Assembly: GCF_014385085.1 (NCBI RefSeq)
Contig: NZ_JACRTD010000002.1
Span: forward strand, 327,531 to 391,530
Source of the DNA: Youxingia wuxianensis
GTDB lineage: Bacteria; Bacillota; Clostridia; Oscillospirales; Ruminococcaceae
Length of the DNA stretch: 64,000 nucleotides
Direction of reading: 5' to 3'
A program made the position numbers and the translations under genes. The notes beneath the pieces were generated by a model, which saw only the letters and a list, made by a program, of their open reading frames with translations, was not told the origin of the DNA and did no database searches. Positions 50,606-59,359 of the stretch are shown here, in pieces. Each line of letters begins with the position of its first letter. Position 1 is the first letter of the stretch.

Positions 50606-51299
50606 AGTTAACAATTTAACGGTAAAATATGGAGAAATCTCCGCGTTAAAAGGTATTTCCCTCAATGTCAAGGAAGGAGAGCTTACCACTTTAATCGGCG
50701 CTAACGGCGCGGGGAAAACTACCCTGTTAAAAACAATTTCCGGTCTGCTTCACCCGGTAAGCGGAAATATTATTTTTAATGGAAAAGATATTACCAATAC
50801 GCCTACGGACGCGATTGTCCGGCTGGGAATTTCCCAATGCCCGGAAGGGAGAAAGGTATTTCCCCGGCAAACAATCTATGAAAATTTAAAGGCGGGGGCA
50901 TTTGTCCGTAAGGATAATGAAGTAGAAAAAGATATAGAGAATTTTTTTGAACGTTTTCCAAGGCTGAAAGAACGCAGAAATCAAAAATCCGGGTCCCTCT
51001 CCGGCGGCGAGCAGCAGATGCTGGTTATCTGCCGGGCGCTGATGGCCCGTCCCAAACTGCTTTTGCTGGATGAGCCGTCTATGGGGCTGGCTCCGATTGT
51101 GGTAAGCGAGGTGTTCGATATTATTAAAGAACTCCGGGATTCTGGAATGACGATTCTTCTCATAGAGCAAAATGCAAAGCAGGCGCTGAAGATTGCGGAC
51201 ACCGGCTATATTATTGAAGTGGGTAATATTGTGGCAGGAGATACGGCTGCCGAGCTCCTCAAGAGCGAAAGCGTCAAAAAGGCTTACCTGGGAGGCTGA
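50595..51299 (+). CDS. livF: ABC importer ATPase LivF, second operon
   Basis: A 234-residue ATPase with Walker A GANGAGKTT, the LivF marker CPEGRKVFPRQTIYENLKAG, signature LSGGEQQMLVICRAL, Walker B LLLLDEPSMGLAP and LIEQNAKQA. ATG 50595 is the start, six bases after AGGAGG that lies within the end of livG; a longer start at 50568 would precede this site. Coupled to livG by an 11-base overlap. Confidence 0.92.
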   Translation: MLLEVNNLTVKYGEISALKGISLNVKEGELTTLIGANGAGKTTLLKTISGLLHPVSGNIIFNGKDITNTPTDAIVRLGISQCPEGRKVFPRQTIYENLKAGAFVRKDNEVEKDIENFFERFPRLKERRNQKSGSLSGGEQQMLVICRALMARPKLLLLDEPSMGLAPIVVSEVFDIIKELRDSGMTILLIEQNAKQALKIADTGYIIEVGNIVAGDTAAELLKSESVKKAYLGG

Positions 51300-51334
51300 T
51301 CCCGTTTTAAGGATGTCAAAAATAAAAGGAATTA

Positions 51335-51360
51335 AAGATATCCGCTTTAGGATATTTTTA
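51335..51360 (+). terminator. Weak terminator-like hairpin before the binding-protein gene
   Basis: Stem AAGATATCC against GGATATTTT (one G-U), loop GCTTTA, followed by T-rich sequence. A second hairpin, CATAAGGG-CAGAA-CCCTTATG at 51364-51384, comes directly after. Together they may limit read-through and protect the 5' end of a processed binding-protein mRNA. Confidence 0.5.
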
Positions 51361-51417
51361 ATACATAAGGGCAGAACCCTTATGAAATAAATGTAAATAT
51401 TAATTTGGAGGTTTGTC

Positions 51418-52617
51418 ATGAAAAGATTACTTGCGCTATTTTTATCCGTACTTATGGTTCTTTCACTGGCCGCATGTTCTCAGCCTGCGGAGAATGGCTC
51501 CGACGCACAGGCTCCGGCCTCTGACGCAGCTCCTGCCGAAGATGGGCAAGCGCCTGCTCAGGACAGCGGCGACCCGATCCGCTTTGCGGTTGTGGGAGCA
51601 ATGACCGGTGATTCTGCGAATACCGGTATTCAGCAGGAATGGGGCGTTAAACTGGCGGTTCAAGAAATCAATGACGCAGGCGGAATCAATGGAAGAATGC
51701 TGGAATACGAAGTATTCGATGATCAGCTGATCCCAAACCAGGCGGTTATCTGCGCAGAAAAAATAGTTGCGGATGGCAATTTTGATTTCGTAGTTTCTCC
51801 GATCTCCTCCGGTTGTACCCTGGCTTCTAATCCGATGTTTGAAAGCGCGGGTCTGCCTGTAATTTCCGCAACCAATACTGCGGACCATCTTACCGAGCAA
51901 GGGTTTAAAAACTTCTTGAGAATTTGTCCTACCGCTGGTGCAAACTTGGTTCAGCTGGTAGAATTGGCAGTAGATACTTATGGCGTCAAAGCTCCGGCGA
52001 TTTTCTATACTACCGCGGAAGTAGATACCAGCAGCTTTGAAACCTGCGTAGAACTGCTTAAGGAAAAAGGGATAGAAGTAGTAGCCAGCGCCGCCGTTGA
52101 AGCGGAAACTGAAAAAGACTACAATTCCCATATCGCCAACTTCAAAGATGCGGGCGCGGATGCGATCTTCTGCTTCTCTGAGTATGCCCCTTCCGCATTA
52201 TTTGTAAAACAGCAGTATGCTCTTGGCTATGATGTTCAGCAGTTCTCTTTAAGCGGTACCTGCAATCCTCAGTTTATTGAAATTGCCGGGAAAGAAGCTT
52301 CCGAAGGCTTTATTACCATGTCTGCATTTGATGCTACCAATCCCCGGGAACAGGTCCAAGAATTCGTAAAGAAATATCAGGAACTCTCCGACATTGTTCC
52401 TGGCGAATGGGGCGCGGGCGGATATGACACCGTATATGTAGCGGCGGAAGCGTTCAAAGCGGGCGCAACCAAAGAAAACATGATTGAATGGCTTCGGGAA
52501 AACTGCAATTACCAGGGCGTAACCGGGATGATCTCTTTTGACGAAAAAGGCGATAACCCGTCTGCCAAAGCTCTGATTCTTCAGGTAAAAGACGGTCAGT
52601 ATACCGTAGTGGAATAA
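51418..52617 (+). CDS. ABC importer binding lipoprotein, second operon
   Basis: A 399-residue type I binding protein, lipid-anchored at Cys20 (SLAACS), with an Ala/Pro/Asp-rich linker to about residue 52. The fold shows RFAVVGAMTGDSANTGIQQE, INDAGGINGRMLEYEVFDDQ, the SGCTLASNPMFESAGLPVIS ligand lobe and GGYDTVYVAAEAFKAG. It differs clearly from the first importer's binding protein, so it should bind another ligand; an amino acid is likely given the neighbouring regulator operon. Last gene of the operon. Confidence 0.92.
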   Translation: MKRLLALFLSVLMVLSLAACSQPAENGSDAQAPASDAAPAEDGQAPAQDSGDPIRFAVVGAMTGDSANTGIQQEWGVKLAVQEINDAGGINGRMLEYEVFDDQLIPNQAVICAEKIVADGNFDFVVSPISSGCTLASNPMFESAGLPVISATNTADHLTEQGFKNFLRICPTAGANLVQLVELAVDTYGVKAPAIFYTTAEVDTSSFETCVELLKEKGIEVVASAAVEAETEKDYNSHIANFKDAGADAIFCFSEYAPSALFVKQQYALGYDVQQFSLSGTCNPQFIEIAGKEASEGFITMSAFDATNPREQVQEFVKKYQELSDIVPGEWGAGGYDTVYVAAEAFKAGATKENMIEWLRENCNYQGVTGMISFDEKGDNPSAKALILQVKDGQYTVVE

Positions 52618-52638
52618 TTTTCACAGAATTAAAATAAA

Positions 52639-52674
52639 ACGGGGGATGAGCCTTTAGGCTCATCTCCCGTTTTT
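52639..52674 (+). terminator. Terminator of the second importer operon
   Basis: Stem ACGGGGGATGAGCC against GGCTCATCTCCCGT (one G-U), loop TTTA, then TTTT. Confidence 0.88.
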
Positions 52675-52729
52675 CATTTGGAAACCGTTTTTTCTCTCGA
52701 GACTTTTTCAAAAACAGAAAAGGCAGGCG

Positions 52730-53206
52730 TTAATACTGTTCAATCATCCGCTGTTTGCGCAGGGCGTTACGCTTTTCGCCCGCTTCCCATTCTGCTTTTT
52801 CTTCCTCTGTTTCTAAAATGATCCCAGGGACCTTGGTGGGACGCTCTGTATCGTCTAAAGCTACCAGCACAAGATATGCTCGGTTTACTAACCTTTTTTC
52901 CCCGGAAAGAGATTCCACAAAGGTGTCCACCCGCACCTCCATAGAGGTATTGCCTACATAGGTAATTCTTCCCACTAAAAGCATGGTATTATTTACATAG
53001 GCCGCTTCTTTAAAATGCAGGTTGTCAATAGATACTGTAGTGACGTTTCGATTGCTGTGACGGCGTGCCACCACCCCGGCCACAATATCAATCCATTGGA
53101 CCAACTGGCCTCCAAAAAGGCGTTTAAATCCATTAATTTGGGCAGGCATAATAATTTGCACCTGTTCCGTTTTGGAATCGGAAACACGTTTCGGCTGAAG
53201 TTCCAT
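52730..53206 (-). CDS. Acyl-CoA thioesterase, hot-dog fold (YciA/BFIT type)
   Basis: A 158-residue protein with a single hot-dog domain: MPAQINGFKRLFGGQLVQWI (Asn and the GG-x-LVQWID helix of the family), the central strand pair VTTVSIDNLHFKEAAYVNNT and the RVDTFVESLSGEKRLVNRAY end. Such enzymes hydrolyse acyl-CoA thioesters in the cytoplasm; chain specificity is unknown. A charged helix (EEEKAEWEAGEKRNALRKQR) forms the C-terminus. AGGAGG lies ten bases before the ATG. Monocistronic. Confidence 0.9.
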   Translation of the reverse strand: MELQPKRVSDSKTEQVQIIMPAQINGFKRLFGGQLVQWIDIVAGVVARRHSNRNVTTVSIDNLHFKEAAYVNNTMLLVGRITYVGNTSMEVRVDTFVESLSGEKRLVNRAYLVLVALDDTERPTKVPGIILETEEEKAEWEAGEKRNALRKQRMIEQY

Positions 53207-53311
53207 AAACTAAACGCCTCCTAAAAACAAATATTATATTTATTATACCATGGGAACCTCAATGGGAAAACAGTAAATGACACCAACATTTCTATCACAG
53301 TACAAACAAAA

Positions 53312-53467
53312 CTAGTCACTTTCTTTAAAATGCTCTGCTATCTGCATTAGTTCCCCTAATGTAGAAACTTCGATTCCTGATTCGATAATTCGTGTTTTTA
53401 CCATGGGAGGAAGGGTATGGAAATAATCCTTCAAATCCGTATTGTTTTCGTAATAGTTAATTGCCAT
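53312..53467 (-). CDS. 51-residue conserved-looking small protein
   Basis: A small gene easily missed. ATG 53467 stands a few bases after a near-perfect GAGGTGAT site and the frame runs 51 codons to TAG. The protein starts MAINYYENNTDLKDYF, continues HTLPPMVKTRIIESGIEV and ends EHFKESD: soluble, mixed charge, with two likely helices. The phrase IIESGIEVSTLGELMQIAE looks like a folded helical hairpin rather than random translation. I do not know a function. It is flanked by the thioesterase gene and the PTS terminator. Confidence 0.7.
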   Translation of the reverse strand: MAINYYENNTDLKDYFHTLPPMVKTRIIESGIEVSTLGELMQIAEHFKESD

Positions 53468-53561
53468 ATGATCACCTCACCACTTAGTTTTCGCAAAACA
53501 GGAAGAAAAGATACATGAGAGCCTAGCGGAAGAAAATAAAAAACGGACAGATGATACCTTA

Positions 53562-53604
53562 AAATAAAAGCGTTCCGGAATAACCATTCCGGAACGCTTT
53601 TCTG
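53562..53604 (-). terminator. Terminator of the PTS IIB-IIC operon
   Basis: A 16-bp perfect stem (AAAAGCGTTCCGGAAT with its complement), loop AACC; on the minus strand it runs into TTTTATTTTA. Confidence 0.88.
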
Positions 53605-53654
53605 GGGAAATATATATGGTTGGATCATAGAGAGTGGGATAACGATTAATAAAC

Positions 53655-54968
53655 TCAGACAGAAATTCCCATAAATCCAAGGATTGGTCTTAGCAGCCAG
53701 CTATAGAACAGTCCCATGGAAACACAGTCTACGTCAGTCATGGTATAAGCGGCCAGGGAAGGCAGGCCTTCGATAACGATCTGGCCCAGGTACGGAGCAA
53801 CCAACGCAGGCAAAAGAGAAATAAACAGGCCGTGTACGATACTGGCGATAATAGTACCACGGCGGCCGCCGGTAGCGTTAGCAAAGATAGCGGCAGTACC
53901 ACCGGCGAAGAAGTTACTCATAATACCAGGGATAACCATAGGAAGACCAAATAAAGGCCATAAGAACATGCCGATTACTGTACCGATGGTGGTAAATACG
54001 AAACCATATACAATGGCATTAGGGGCATAGGTGAACAATACCGGGCAGTCCAACGCCGGACGAGCACCTGGTACGATCTTCTGAGCAATACCAGCAAATG
54101 CTGGAACCAACTCGGCGATCAGCAGACGAACACCGGTGAGAAGGATAAACAAACCTACGCAGAAGGTAATGCCCTGTAAAAGTGCGTATACAATATAGTT
54201 TTTATTTCCGGCGGCTTCAGCACATACTTCCGGGCCGGCCAGGATAGCCACAAGAATATACAAAGGAACCATTACAGAACCAACAGCAAGATATGTATCC
54301 TGAAGGAAGGACAGCTTAGTGCTGATCTTGGTGTCTTCCGTAGATTTGGACGGATCTCCAGTCAGTTTGGAAACCCAGGCGGAAAGCACGTAACCCAACG
54401 TACAGAAATGTCCCAGAGCGATATCGTCGCTGCCTGTGATTTTACGAACAAATGGCTGAGCCATTGCTGGGAAGATGATACAGCAGATACCGCCCAGGAT
54501 GGCGCCGATAATAACCGCGGCGGTGTGGCCTAATCCGCACAGGCCCACGCCGAACAAAATGCTGATCATCGCCATATAAATAGGAGCCTCGCCGTTGAGG
54601 AATACATATTTGAACTTAGTAAACCGGGCAATCAGAATATTTACAACAAAGATGCCAGCGTATACTAGGGCGATATCGCGCCCGATAGTGGCCTCTTGCA
54701 TCGCCACCGCCAATACGGCTTCGATCGATGCAACCGCGCCGTCTATGCCAAGGCCGGCGGCGAACCACACGCTGAAGTTTTCCAGGGAGCCAACAATTAC
54801 GCCGGCGCCGGAAGAAAGGATCATAAATCCCATCATGGTTTTAAAGGTTCCGCTAATACACTCACTGGCGGATTTCCGTTGCAGAAGCAGGCCGATCAAG
54901 GCGACCAGGCCGAGTATCATCGATGCATTGATCAGTATGTTGTCGATGATAAAATTCAAAATACCCAT
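53655..54968 (-). CDS. PTS permease IIC, UlaA (ascorbate/SgaT) family
   Basis: A 437-residue membrane protein of the UlaA/SgaT family, whose best-known member transports and phosphorylates L-ascorbate. About 11 helices; the start LNFIIDNILINASMILGLVA, the MGFMILSSGAGVIVGSLENF and GLGHTAAVIIGAILGGICCI blocks and FFAGGTAAIFANATGGRRG are family-like. It takes phosphate from IIB while moving the sugar in. Last gene of IIB-IIC, 79 bases after IIB. Since no UlaD/UlaF/UlaG homologue is nearby, the substrate is probably not ascorbate. Confidence 0.9.
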   Translation of the reverse strand: MGILNFIIDNILINASMILGLVALIGLLLQRKSASECISGTFKTMMGFMILSSGAGVIVGSLENFSVWFAAGLGIDGAVASIEAVLAVAMQEATIGRDIALVYAGIFVVNILIARFTKFKYVFLNGEAPIYMAMISILFGVGLCGLGHTAAVIIGAILGGICCIIFPAMAQPFVRKITGSDDIALGHFCTLGYVLSAWVSKLTGDPSKSTEDTKISTKLSFLQDTYLAVGSVMVPLYILVAILAGPEVCAEAAGNKNYIVYALLQGITFCVGLFILLTGVRLLIAELVPAFAGIAQKIVPGARPALDCPVLFTYAPNAIVYGFVFTTIGTVIGMFLWPLFGLPMVIPGIMSNFFAGGTAAIFANATGGRRGTIIASIVHGLFISLLPALVAPYLGQIVIEGLPSLAAYTMTDVDCVSMGLFYSWLLRPILGFMGISV

Positions 54969-55047
54969 AAAGCTCTCTCCTTGTCTGTTATTTCATTGTT
55001 ATTTGCCGTTGGTTATTCCACACCTACTCTCCAAAACAACCCCAGTA

Positions 55048-55338
55048 TTATAACCAGCCGTTTTCCTTCAAAAGCGGCTCGAGTTTCGTACGGATTTCAT
55101 CCTTGCTCACCAAGGATTTAAGATAGATTTTGTTGGGAAAATCCTTGAATTTGTCAAAATGAGGCTGGAAATTAATCCCTGCGATCAGGATATCCGCCTG
55201 CTTGGAGGAAGCCGACAGCATATCGCTGTGATCAATATGGGCTTTTACCCCCAAATCTTTTAAAACGGACTCCACTGTCATCTGGCAAATCAGGCTGCTT
55301 CCGCATCCATTCCCACACACCATTAGGATACTAAGCAC
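55048..55338 (-). CDS. PTS IIB component, UlaB-like
   Basis: A cytoplasmic phosphocarrier of about 96 residues. The phosphocysteine loop VCGNGCGSSL is at the N-terminus, followed by the helix QMTVESVLKDLGV and the end VSKDEIRTKLEPLLKENGWL. GTG 55338 is a plausible start because the protein then begins LSILMVCGNG like other IIBs and AAAGGA lies upstream; ATG 55359, seven codons out, has no site in front. It accepts phosphate from the divergent IIA and passes it to the sugar at IIC. Confidence 0.85.
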   Translation of the reverse strand: MLSILMVCGNGCGSSLICQMTVESVLKDLGVKAHIDHSDMLSASSKQADILIAGINFQPHFDKFKDFPNKIYLKSLVSKDEIRTKLEPLLKENGWL

Positions 55339-55391
55339 TAGAACACACCATCCTTTCATTTATTACGATTAAAAGGTAATCAAAATAAATA

Positions 55392-55461
55392 ATATGCAAT
55401 ATTTTGATAAAATATGCAAGTTTTAGTTCGCTAATTCAACAATAAACAGCGAGATATTGCA
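55392..55461. promoter_or_regulatory. TGCAATAT repressor-site candidates downstream of the IIB promoter
   Basis: ATATGCAATATTTT at 55392-55405 recurs identically at 61187-61200, upstream of the DeoR-type gene. The same core reads as ATATTGCA on the other strand at 55454-55461. Both lie in the expected leader of the IIB-IIC transcript, where a bound repressor would act as a roadblock. Confidence 0.55.
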
Positions 55462-55484
55462 CCAAAACTGTTGATTTCATTGTA

Positions 55485-55513
55485 ATCATAATATAGATTT
55501 AATGATTTGTCAA
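55485..55513 (-). promoter_or_regulatory. Promoter of PTS IIB-IIC
   Basis: On the minus strand a consensus TTGACA (55513-55508), 17 bases and TATGAT (55490-55485). The 368-base divergent region around it is AT-rich and holds no gene. Confidence 0.7.
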
Positions 55514-55651
55514 TAATTTATTGGCAAAAAATTAAAAAACAGAGCTAATTGCAACAAAAAATATGATAATTTGTAACATATGTCTAAGTTTTTCTTTTAA
55601 TTTTTGCAAATTAGTAAAAATATTTCAAAAATTGCAGAGATTTACTGCAAG

Positions 55652-55683
55652 ATATTGCAATTCGTCGCAAAATGAGTTATACT
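55652..55683 (+). promoter_or_regulatory. Promoter of the IIA-SIS-transketolase operon with overlapping repressor site
   Basis: TTGCAA at 55655-55660, a 17-base spacer and TATACT at 55678-55683. The motif ATATTGCA (55652-55659) overlaps the -35 box, so the same regulator could cover it. Confidence 0.62.
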
Positions 55684-55727
55684 ATCACTGTAGTTTCATG
55701 GGGACCAAATAAAATGGAGAAAAGAGC

Positions 55728-56195
55728 GTGACGCCTATGCTGTTAAAAGAGATTGTAGAAAAAAACAGATTTTCCTTTTATGACAGTGCCGAGGACTGGA
55801 GGGACGCTGTCGTAAAAAGCTGTGAACCTCTGGTAAGAACTGGATGCGCCACTCAGGAATATACCCAAAAGGTAATCGAGTGTGTGGAGGAACTGGGCCC
55901 TTATATAGTAATTATACCGGGTCTTGCCATTCCTCATTCCACAAAAGGTTCACCGGGCGTTTCTCAAAACGCCATCGCTTTTGCGAAATTTGAGCACCCC
56001 GTGTCTTTTGAGCCGGGAAATCCTGAAAAGGACGCCTCTTTGTTTTTTGCTCTTGCGGCGGTAGACGAGGATGAACACGTTAAAAATATGCGTCAGCTCT
56101 TTAAAATACTTTCCGACGAGGAACTTCTTGAAAAATTGATGCAGGTCAAATCTCCTCAGGAGCTTGTGACACTGGATGAACTTTATTTAAAGTAG
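55728..56195 (+). CDS. PTS IIA component, mannitol/fructose (UlaC) type
   Basis: A 155-residue IIA domain. The phosphorylated histidine is His70 in PGLAIPHSTKG, and the preceding ECVEELGPYIVIIPG strand-helix is the family pattern. It receives phosphate from HPr and gives it to IIB. Start GTG 55728 lies eight bases after GGAG. It opens the plus-strand operon while IIB and IIC are on the minus strand, an unusual split of one transporter over two divergent units. Confidence 0.88.
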   Translation: MTPMLLKEIVEKNRFSFYDSAEDWRDAVVKSCEPLVRTGCATQEYTQKVIECVEELGPYIVIIPGLAIPHSTKGSPGVSQNAIAFAKFEHPVSFEPGNPEKDASLFFALAAVDEDEHVKNMRQLFKILSDEELLEKLMQVKSPQELVTLDELYLK

Positions 56196-56269
56196 TATGT
56201 CCCGCCCTTTGTGATCTTATTGATATTAAAAAAGTAGAATAAATCAGTAATTAAGTGGAGGAATGTAAC

Positions 56270-57328
56270 ATGATCGATACCAGCGCATCCATTTTTTGGA
56301 GAGAAATCTTCCAGCAGCCCACTGCAGTAAGAGATTGTCTGAAAGCCAACAGAGAGATATTTCAAGAGATTGCGGCGGAGGTAAAGCGGCGCGGGATTAA
56401 GACGGTAGTTTTTGTTGGGCGCGGTTCCAGCGACCATGCCAATCTGGTAGGTCGTTATCTGTTTGAGACACGCTGCGGCATGATCGGAAGTATTTGTGCT
56501 CCCAGCGTTGTTACTGCCTACAAAAGCGACATTGACTATTCCAATGTCCTTATGATCGCCGTCTCCCAGTCGGGAGGCGCACAGGACATCTATCAAGTGA
56601 TGAAGCAGTGCGACGAGCAAGGCGGCCTGTGCGTGTCTGTTACCAATGTAGAAGGCTCCTTGATGACTCAGGCGGGGAAATACAAAATCAATAACCACTG
56701 CGGCCCGGAAATGAGCATTACCGCCGGCAAGTCGTATCTTACTCAGGTAACTATCGTCACAGCGCTGGCCGCTTACATATCCCAGGATCCGGAACTGCTG
56801 CAGGTGCTGGATGAACTGGAAGAAATTGTAGAAACCTCTTTGAAAGTGCTGGAACCTCAGGTAAGGGACGTAGTGCGTTTTTACCGCAATACCGAGCATA
56901 TGATTCTCAGCGGACGCGGCCTGATGGATGCTTTGGCAAACGAGGTGGAACTAAAAATTCAGGAAACCAGTTATTTGGACGCCAGATGTTATGGTTCAGC
57001 CGACTACCGTCACGGACCCATTGCCACCGCTATGCGTTTTGTACCTTATATGTTCTTTATTGCGGATGAAAAAACTAATTATTGTGCCATTGACCTTCTC
57101 AAACGTTTGAAAGAGGAGACCCATATTTGGTGTACGGTAGTCTCTAATAAGCCGGAGATCGCTCAAATGGGAGATACCTCGGTTGTGCTGCCGGAAAATT
57201 GTGATGGTATCCGCGGGGTATTTGCAGGGGCGATAGTTGGTCAGATGTTCTCCTGCCTGTGTTCTTTAAGCCGTGGGTTCAACCCGGATTCTCCCAAGGG
57301 AGTCAGCAAAAAAACAGTAACTGTTTAG
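56270..57328 (+). CDS. SIS-domain isomerase/deglycase, GlmS-like
   Basis: A 352-residue protein of two SIS (sugar isomerase) domains without the glutaminase domain of GlmS. Domain 1 has VFVGRGSSDHANLVG and AVSQSGGAQDIY; domain 2 has the helix EVELKIQETSYLDARCYGSA with YRHGP, and the end PKGVSKKTVTV, where a lysine sits in the C-terminal loop as in GlmS. Such proteins deaminate or isomerise amino-sugar phosphates or remove an amine from Amadori phosphates. ATG 56270 follows GGAGG by eight bases. Operon position: after IIA, before a second SIS gene. Confidence 0.88.
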   Translation: MIDTSASIFWREIFQQPTAVRDCLKANREIFQEIAAEVKRRGIKTVVFVGRGSSDHANLVGRYLFETRCGMIGSICAPSVVTAYKSDIDYSNVLMIAVSQSGGAQDIYQVMKQCDEQGGLCVSVTNVEGSLMTQAGKYKINNHCGPEMSITAGKSYLTQVTIVTALAAYISQDPELLQVLDELEEIVETSLKVLEPQVRDVVRFYRNTEHMILSGRGLMDALANEVELKIQETSYLDARCYGSADYRHGPIATAMRFVPYMFFIADEKTNYCAIDLLKRLKEETHIWCTVVSNKPEIAQMGDTSVVLPENCDGIRGVFAGAIVGQMFSCLCSLSRGFNPDSPKGVSKKTVTV

Positions 57329-57355
57329 ACGAATTCTCTGAAAGGATGGAATAGG

Positions 57356-58462
57356 ATGGACACCAGAGAACTCTCCATGAAGAAATATATCTTTGAAACT
57401 CCGGATACCGTGCGGCGCAATCTTGCCGAAAGTCAACAGCTTACTCAGCCTATGGTAGATTTGTTTTTAAAAAGAGAGTACCGCTCTATCTGGCTGGTAG
57501 CCTGCGGCTCCAGTTGCAATGCCGCCCACTGCGCACGGTACTATATGCAGACACTTTTAGGCGTACCGGTAAAAGTGGTTACTCCTTTTACCTTTAATCA
57601 TTATGAGCACGACGCCACCGACAAGGACTTTGTAGTTTGTATCTCCCAAAGCGGATGCAGCACCAATACCATAGAATCCCTGCGTCTGTGCAAACGGCTG
57701 GGCATCCAGGCCATCGGTCTTACCGGCAATCTTCACAGCGATTTTGAAAAAGAAGCGGATGTTGTAGTTGACTTTGGGCTGTACGGGGAAAAACTGGATT
57801 TTGTAACAAAAGGTGTCGTGACCCAGGCCGCTTTCTTAATGTTGTTTGCGCTGCATGCCGCGGCCCAAAAGGGGAGCGTCAGCCAGGAGACGGTAAAGCA
57901 GCAGAAAGAGGAAATGGGCAGGGCAGTAGAAAATTATGAATATATCATCAACCATTTCCAGGAATATTTTGAGAAAAATAAAAAGGCCCTCCTATCGATG
58001 GAAAAGGTATATCTCATCGGAGCGGGCGCAAACTATGGAACCGCTTTGGAAGGGGCGGTAAAAATTGGAGAAACTGTGCATATACTCGCAGTAGGGTACG
58101 AGGTGGACGAGGCGATTCATGGTCCGCAGATCCAGCTGACTCCCAATTATAATTTTGTGTTTATCGATCCAGGGGATGAAACCTCCGCCAGGATTGAGCA
58201 ATCCTATCATGCGGCAAAAGCTATCACCGATCGGGTATTTATTTTGACAGACAATCCCAATATCCAGGGGGATGAGGTCATGAGGGTACCTGTTCGTATT
58301 GAAGAGATGATTTCTCCTTTGTATACTCTCGCGTTTGTACAAATGATGGCATACACGGTTTCAGAAACCAATTCCACCTGGAAACAGCACCCGCTTATGA
58401 AGGAATATAAAGCGATCCTGTATGGAAAATCGGATAATTATCAGGCGTATGATTGCACCTGA
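57356..58462 (+). CDS. Second SIS-domain protein, FrlB/AgaS-like
   Basis: A 368-residue two-SIS-domain protein clearly different from its neighbour. It shows WLVACGSSCNAAHC, CISQSGCSTNTIES, IGAGANYGTALEGAVKIGET and DEAIHGPQ with the conserved His-Gly-Pro. The tail (MKEYKAILYGKSDNYQAYD) resembles fructosamine-6-phosphate deglycases of the FrlB type. It may act on the same phosphorylated amino sugar as the first SIS protein, or the two may form a mixed oligomer. Start ATG 57356, 27 bases after the upstream stop. Confidence 0.86.
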   Translation: MDTRELSMKKYIFETPDTVRRNLAESQQLTQPMVDLFLKREYRSIWLVACGSSCNAAHCARYYMQTLLGVPVKVVTPFTFNHYEHDATDKDFVVCISQSGCSTNTIESLRLCKRLGIQAIGLTGNLHSDFEKEADVVVDFGLYGEKLDFVTKGVVTQAAFLMLFALHAAAQKGSVSQETVKQQKEEMGRAVENYEYIINHFQEYFEKNKKALLSMEKVYLIGAGANYGTALEGAVKIGETVHILAVGYEVDEAIHGPQIQLTPNYNFVFIDPGDETSARIEQSYHAAKAITDRVFILTDNPNIQGDEVMRVPVRIEEMISPLYTLAFVQMMAYTVSETNSTWKQHPLMKEYKAILYGKSDNYQAYDCT

Positions 58463-58506
58463 TAGCTATACACACGGATGAGCAGAATAATATTAGGAGG
58501 TAAAGT

Positions 58507-59355
58507 ATGACAAACACGGAACAAAAGGCACTGAAAAAGTTTTCAGCGCAGCTTAGAATCGATCAGCTGGAGATGTTTAAACAACGGGGGATGGGGCATA
58601 TCGGGGGTTGTCTGTCCGTAACAGAATTGATCTCCGTACTATATGGAAAACAGATGAAGTTTGATCCTAAAAATCCCAGTTGGGAAGGCAGAGACTATTT
58701 GGTAATGTCCAAAGCTCATGCTGCGCCTACCGTATGCGCGGCGCTGGCGGAAAAAGGCTTTTTTGATAAAAAGCTTTTACTTACGATGGATGACATTGGA
58801 ACCCATATCCCTTCTCACGTGGATCGGCTGTTGACCCCTGGTGTGGACATGACCGGCGGCTCTTTGGGACAGGGCTGTTCTGTAGCGGCAGGGATCGCCT
58901 TTGGGCTTCGTCACATGGGCCGTGACGACCAGTACGTCTATGTATGTATTGGCGACGGTGAGCTTAATGAAGGCCAGAACTGGGAAGCCTTCCAGTTTTT
59001 AGCCCACTACAAACTGAATAATTGTATCGTATTTATTGATAACAACAAACGCCAGCACGACGGCTATTGTACGGAAGTGTTAAATCCATTCAGCTATGAG
59101 GATAAGATGAGAGCTTTCGGCTTCTGGACTATCACAGTGGACGGCGGAGATGAAGAAGCGATTGACGACGCGATTAATTTAGCCAAAAAAGTGAAAGATC
59201 AGGCGGTATGTATTGTCCTTGATACGATCAAAGGCCAGGGTGTGAAATACTATGAGGATATGCCTGACAATCACGCGCCTAAAGTCTTTGAAGAAGGAAA
59301 AGCGGTAATTGACGCGGCTATCGCCGAGCTGAAGAAGATTACGGAGGGGGAATAA
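58507..59355 (+). CDS. Transketolase N-terminal subunit, second copy
   Basis: A 282-residue thiamin-diphosphate domain. Seen: QRGMGHIGGCLSVTELISVL, SHVDRLLTPGVDMTGGSLGQ and the cofactor motif GDGELNEGQNWEAF...FIDNNKRQ. It is a diverged paralogue of 1194-2021 (for example HIPSHVD in place of GTRLIGHPN), so it may use other sugar phosphates. AGGAGG lies eight bases before the ATG. It is followed closely by its partner. Confidence 0.92.
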   Translation: MTNTEQKALKKFSAQLRIDQLEMFKQRGMGHIGGCLSVTELISVLYGKQMKFDPKNPSWEGRDYLVMSKAHAAPTVCAALAEKGFFDKKLLLTMDDIGTHIPSHVDRLLTPGVDMTGGSLGQGCSVAAGIAFGLRHMGRDDQYVYVCIGDGELNEGQNWEAFQFLAHYKLNNCIVFIDNNKRQHDGYCTEVLNPFSYEDKMRAFGFWTITVDGGDEEAIDDAINLAKKVKDQAVCIVLDTIKGQGVKYYEDMPDNHAPKVFEEGKAVIDAAIAELKKITEGE

Positions 59356-59359
59356 GATT

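Noticed and set aside
53655..55338. Annotation of the PTS as an ascorbate transporter.
   Set aside because: UlaA-family membership alone is not enough; the catabolic genes of ascorbate use (UlaD, UlaF, UlaG) are not in the locus.
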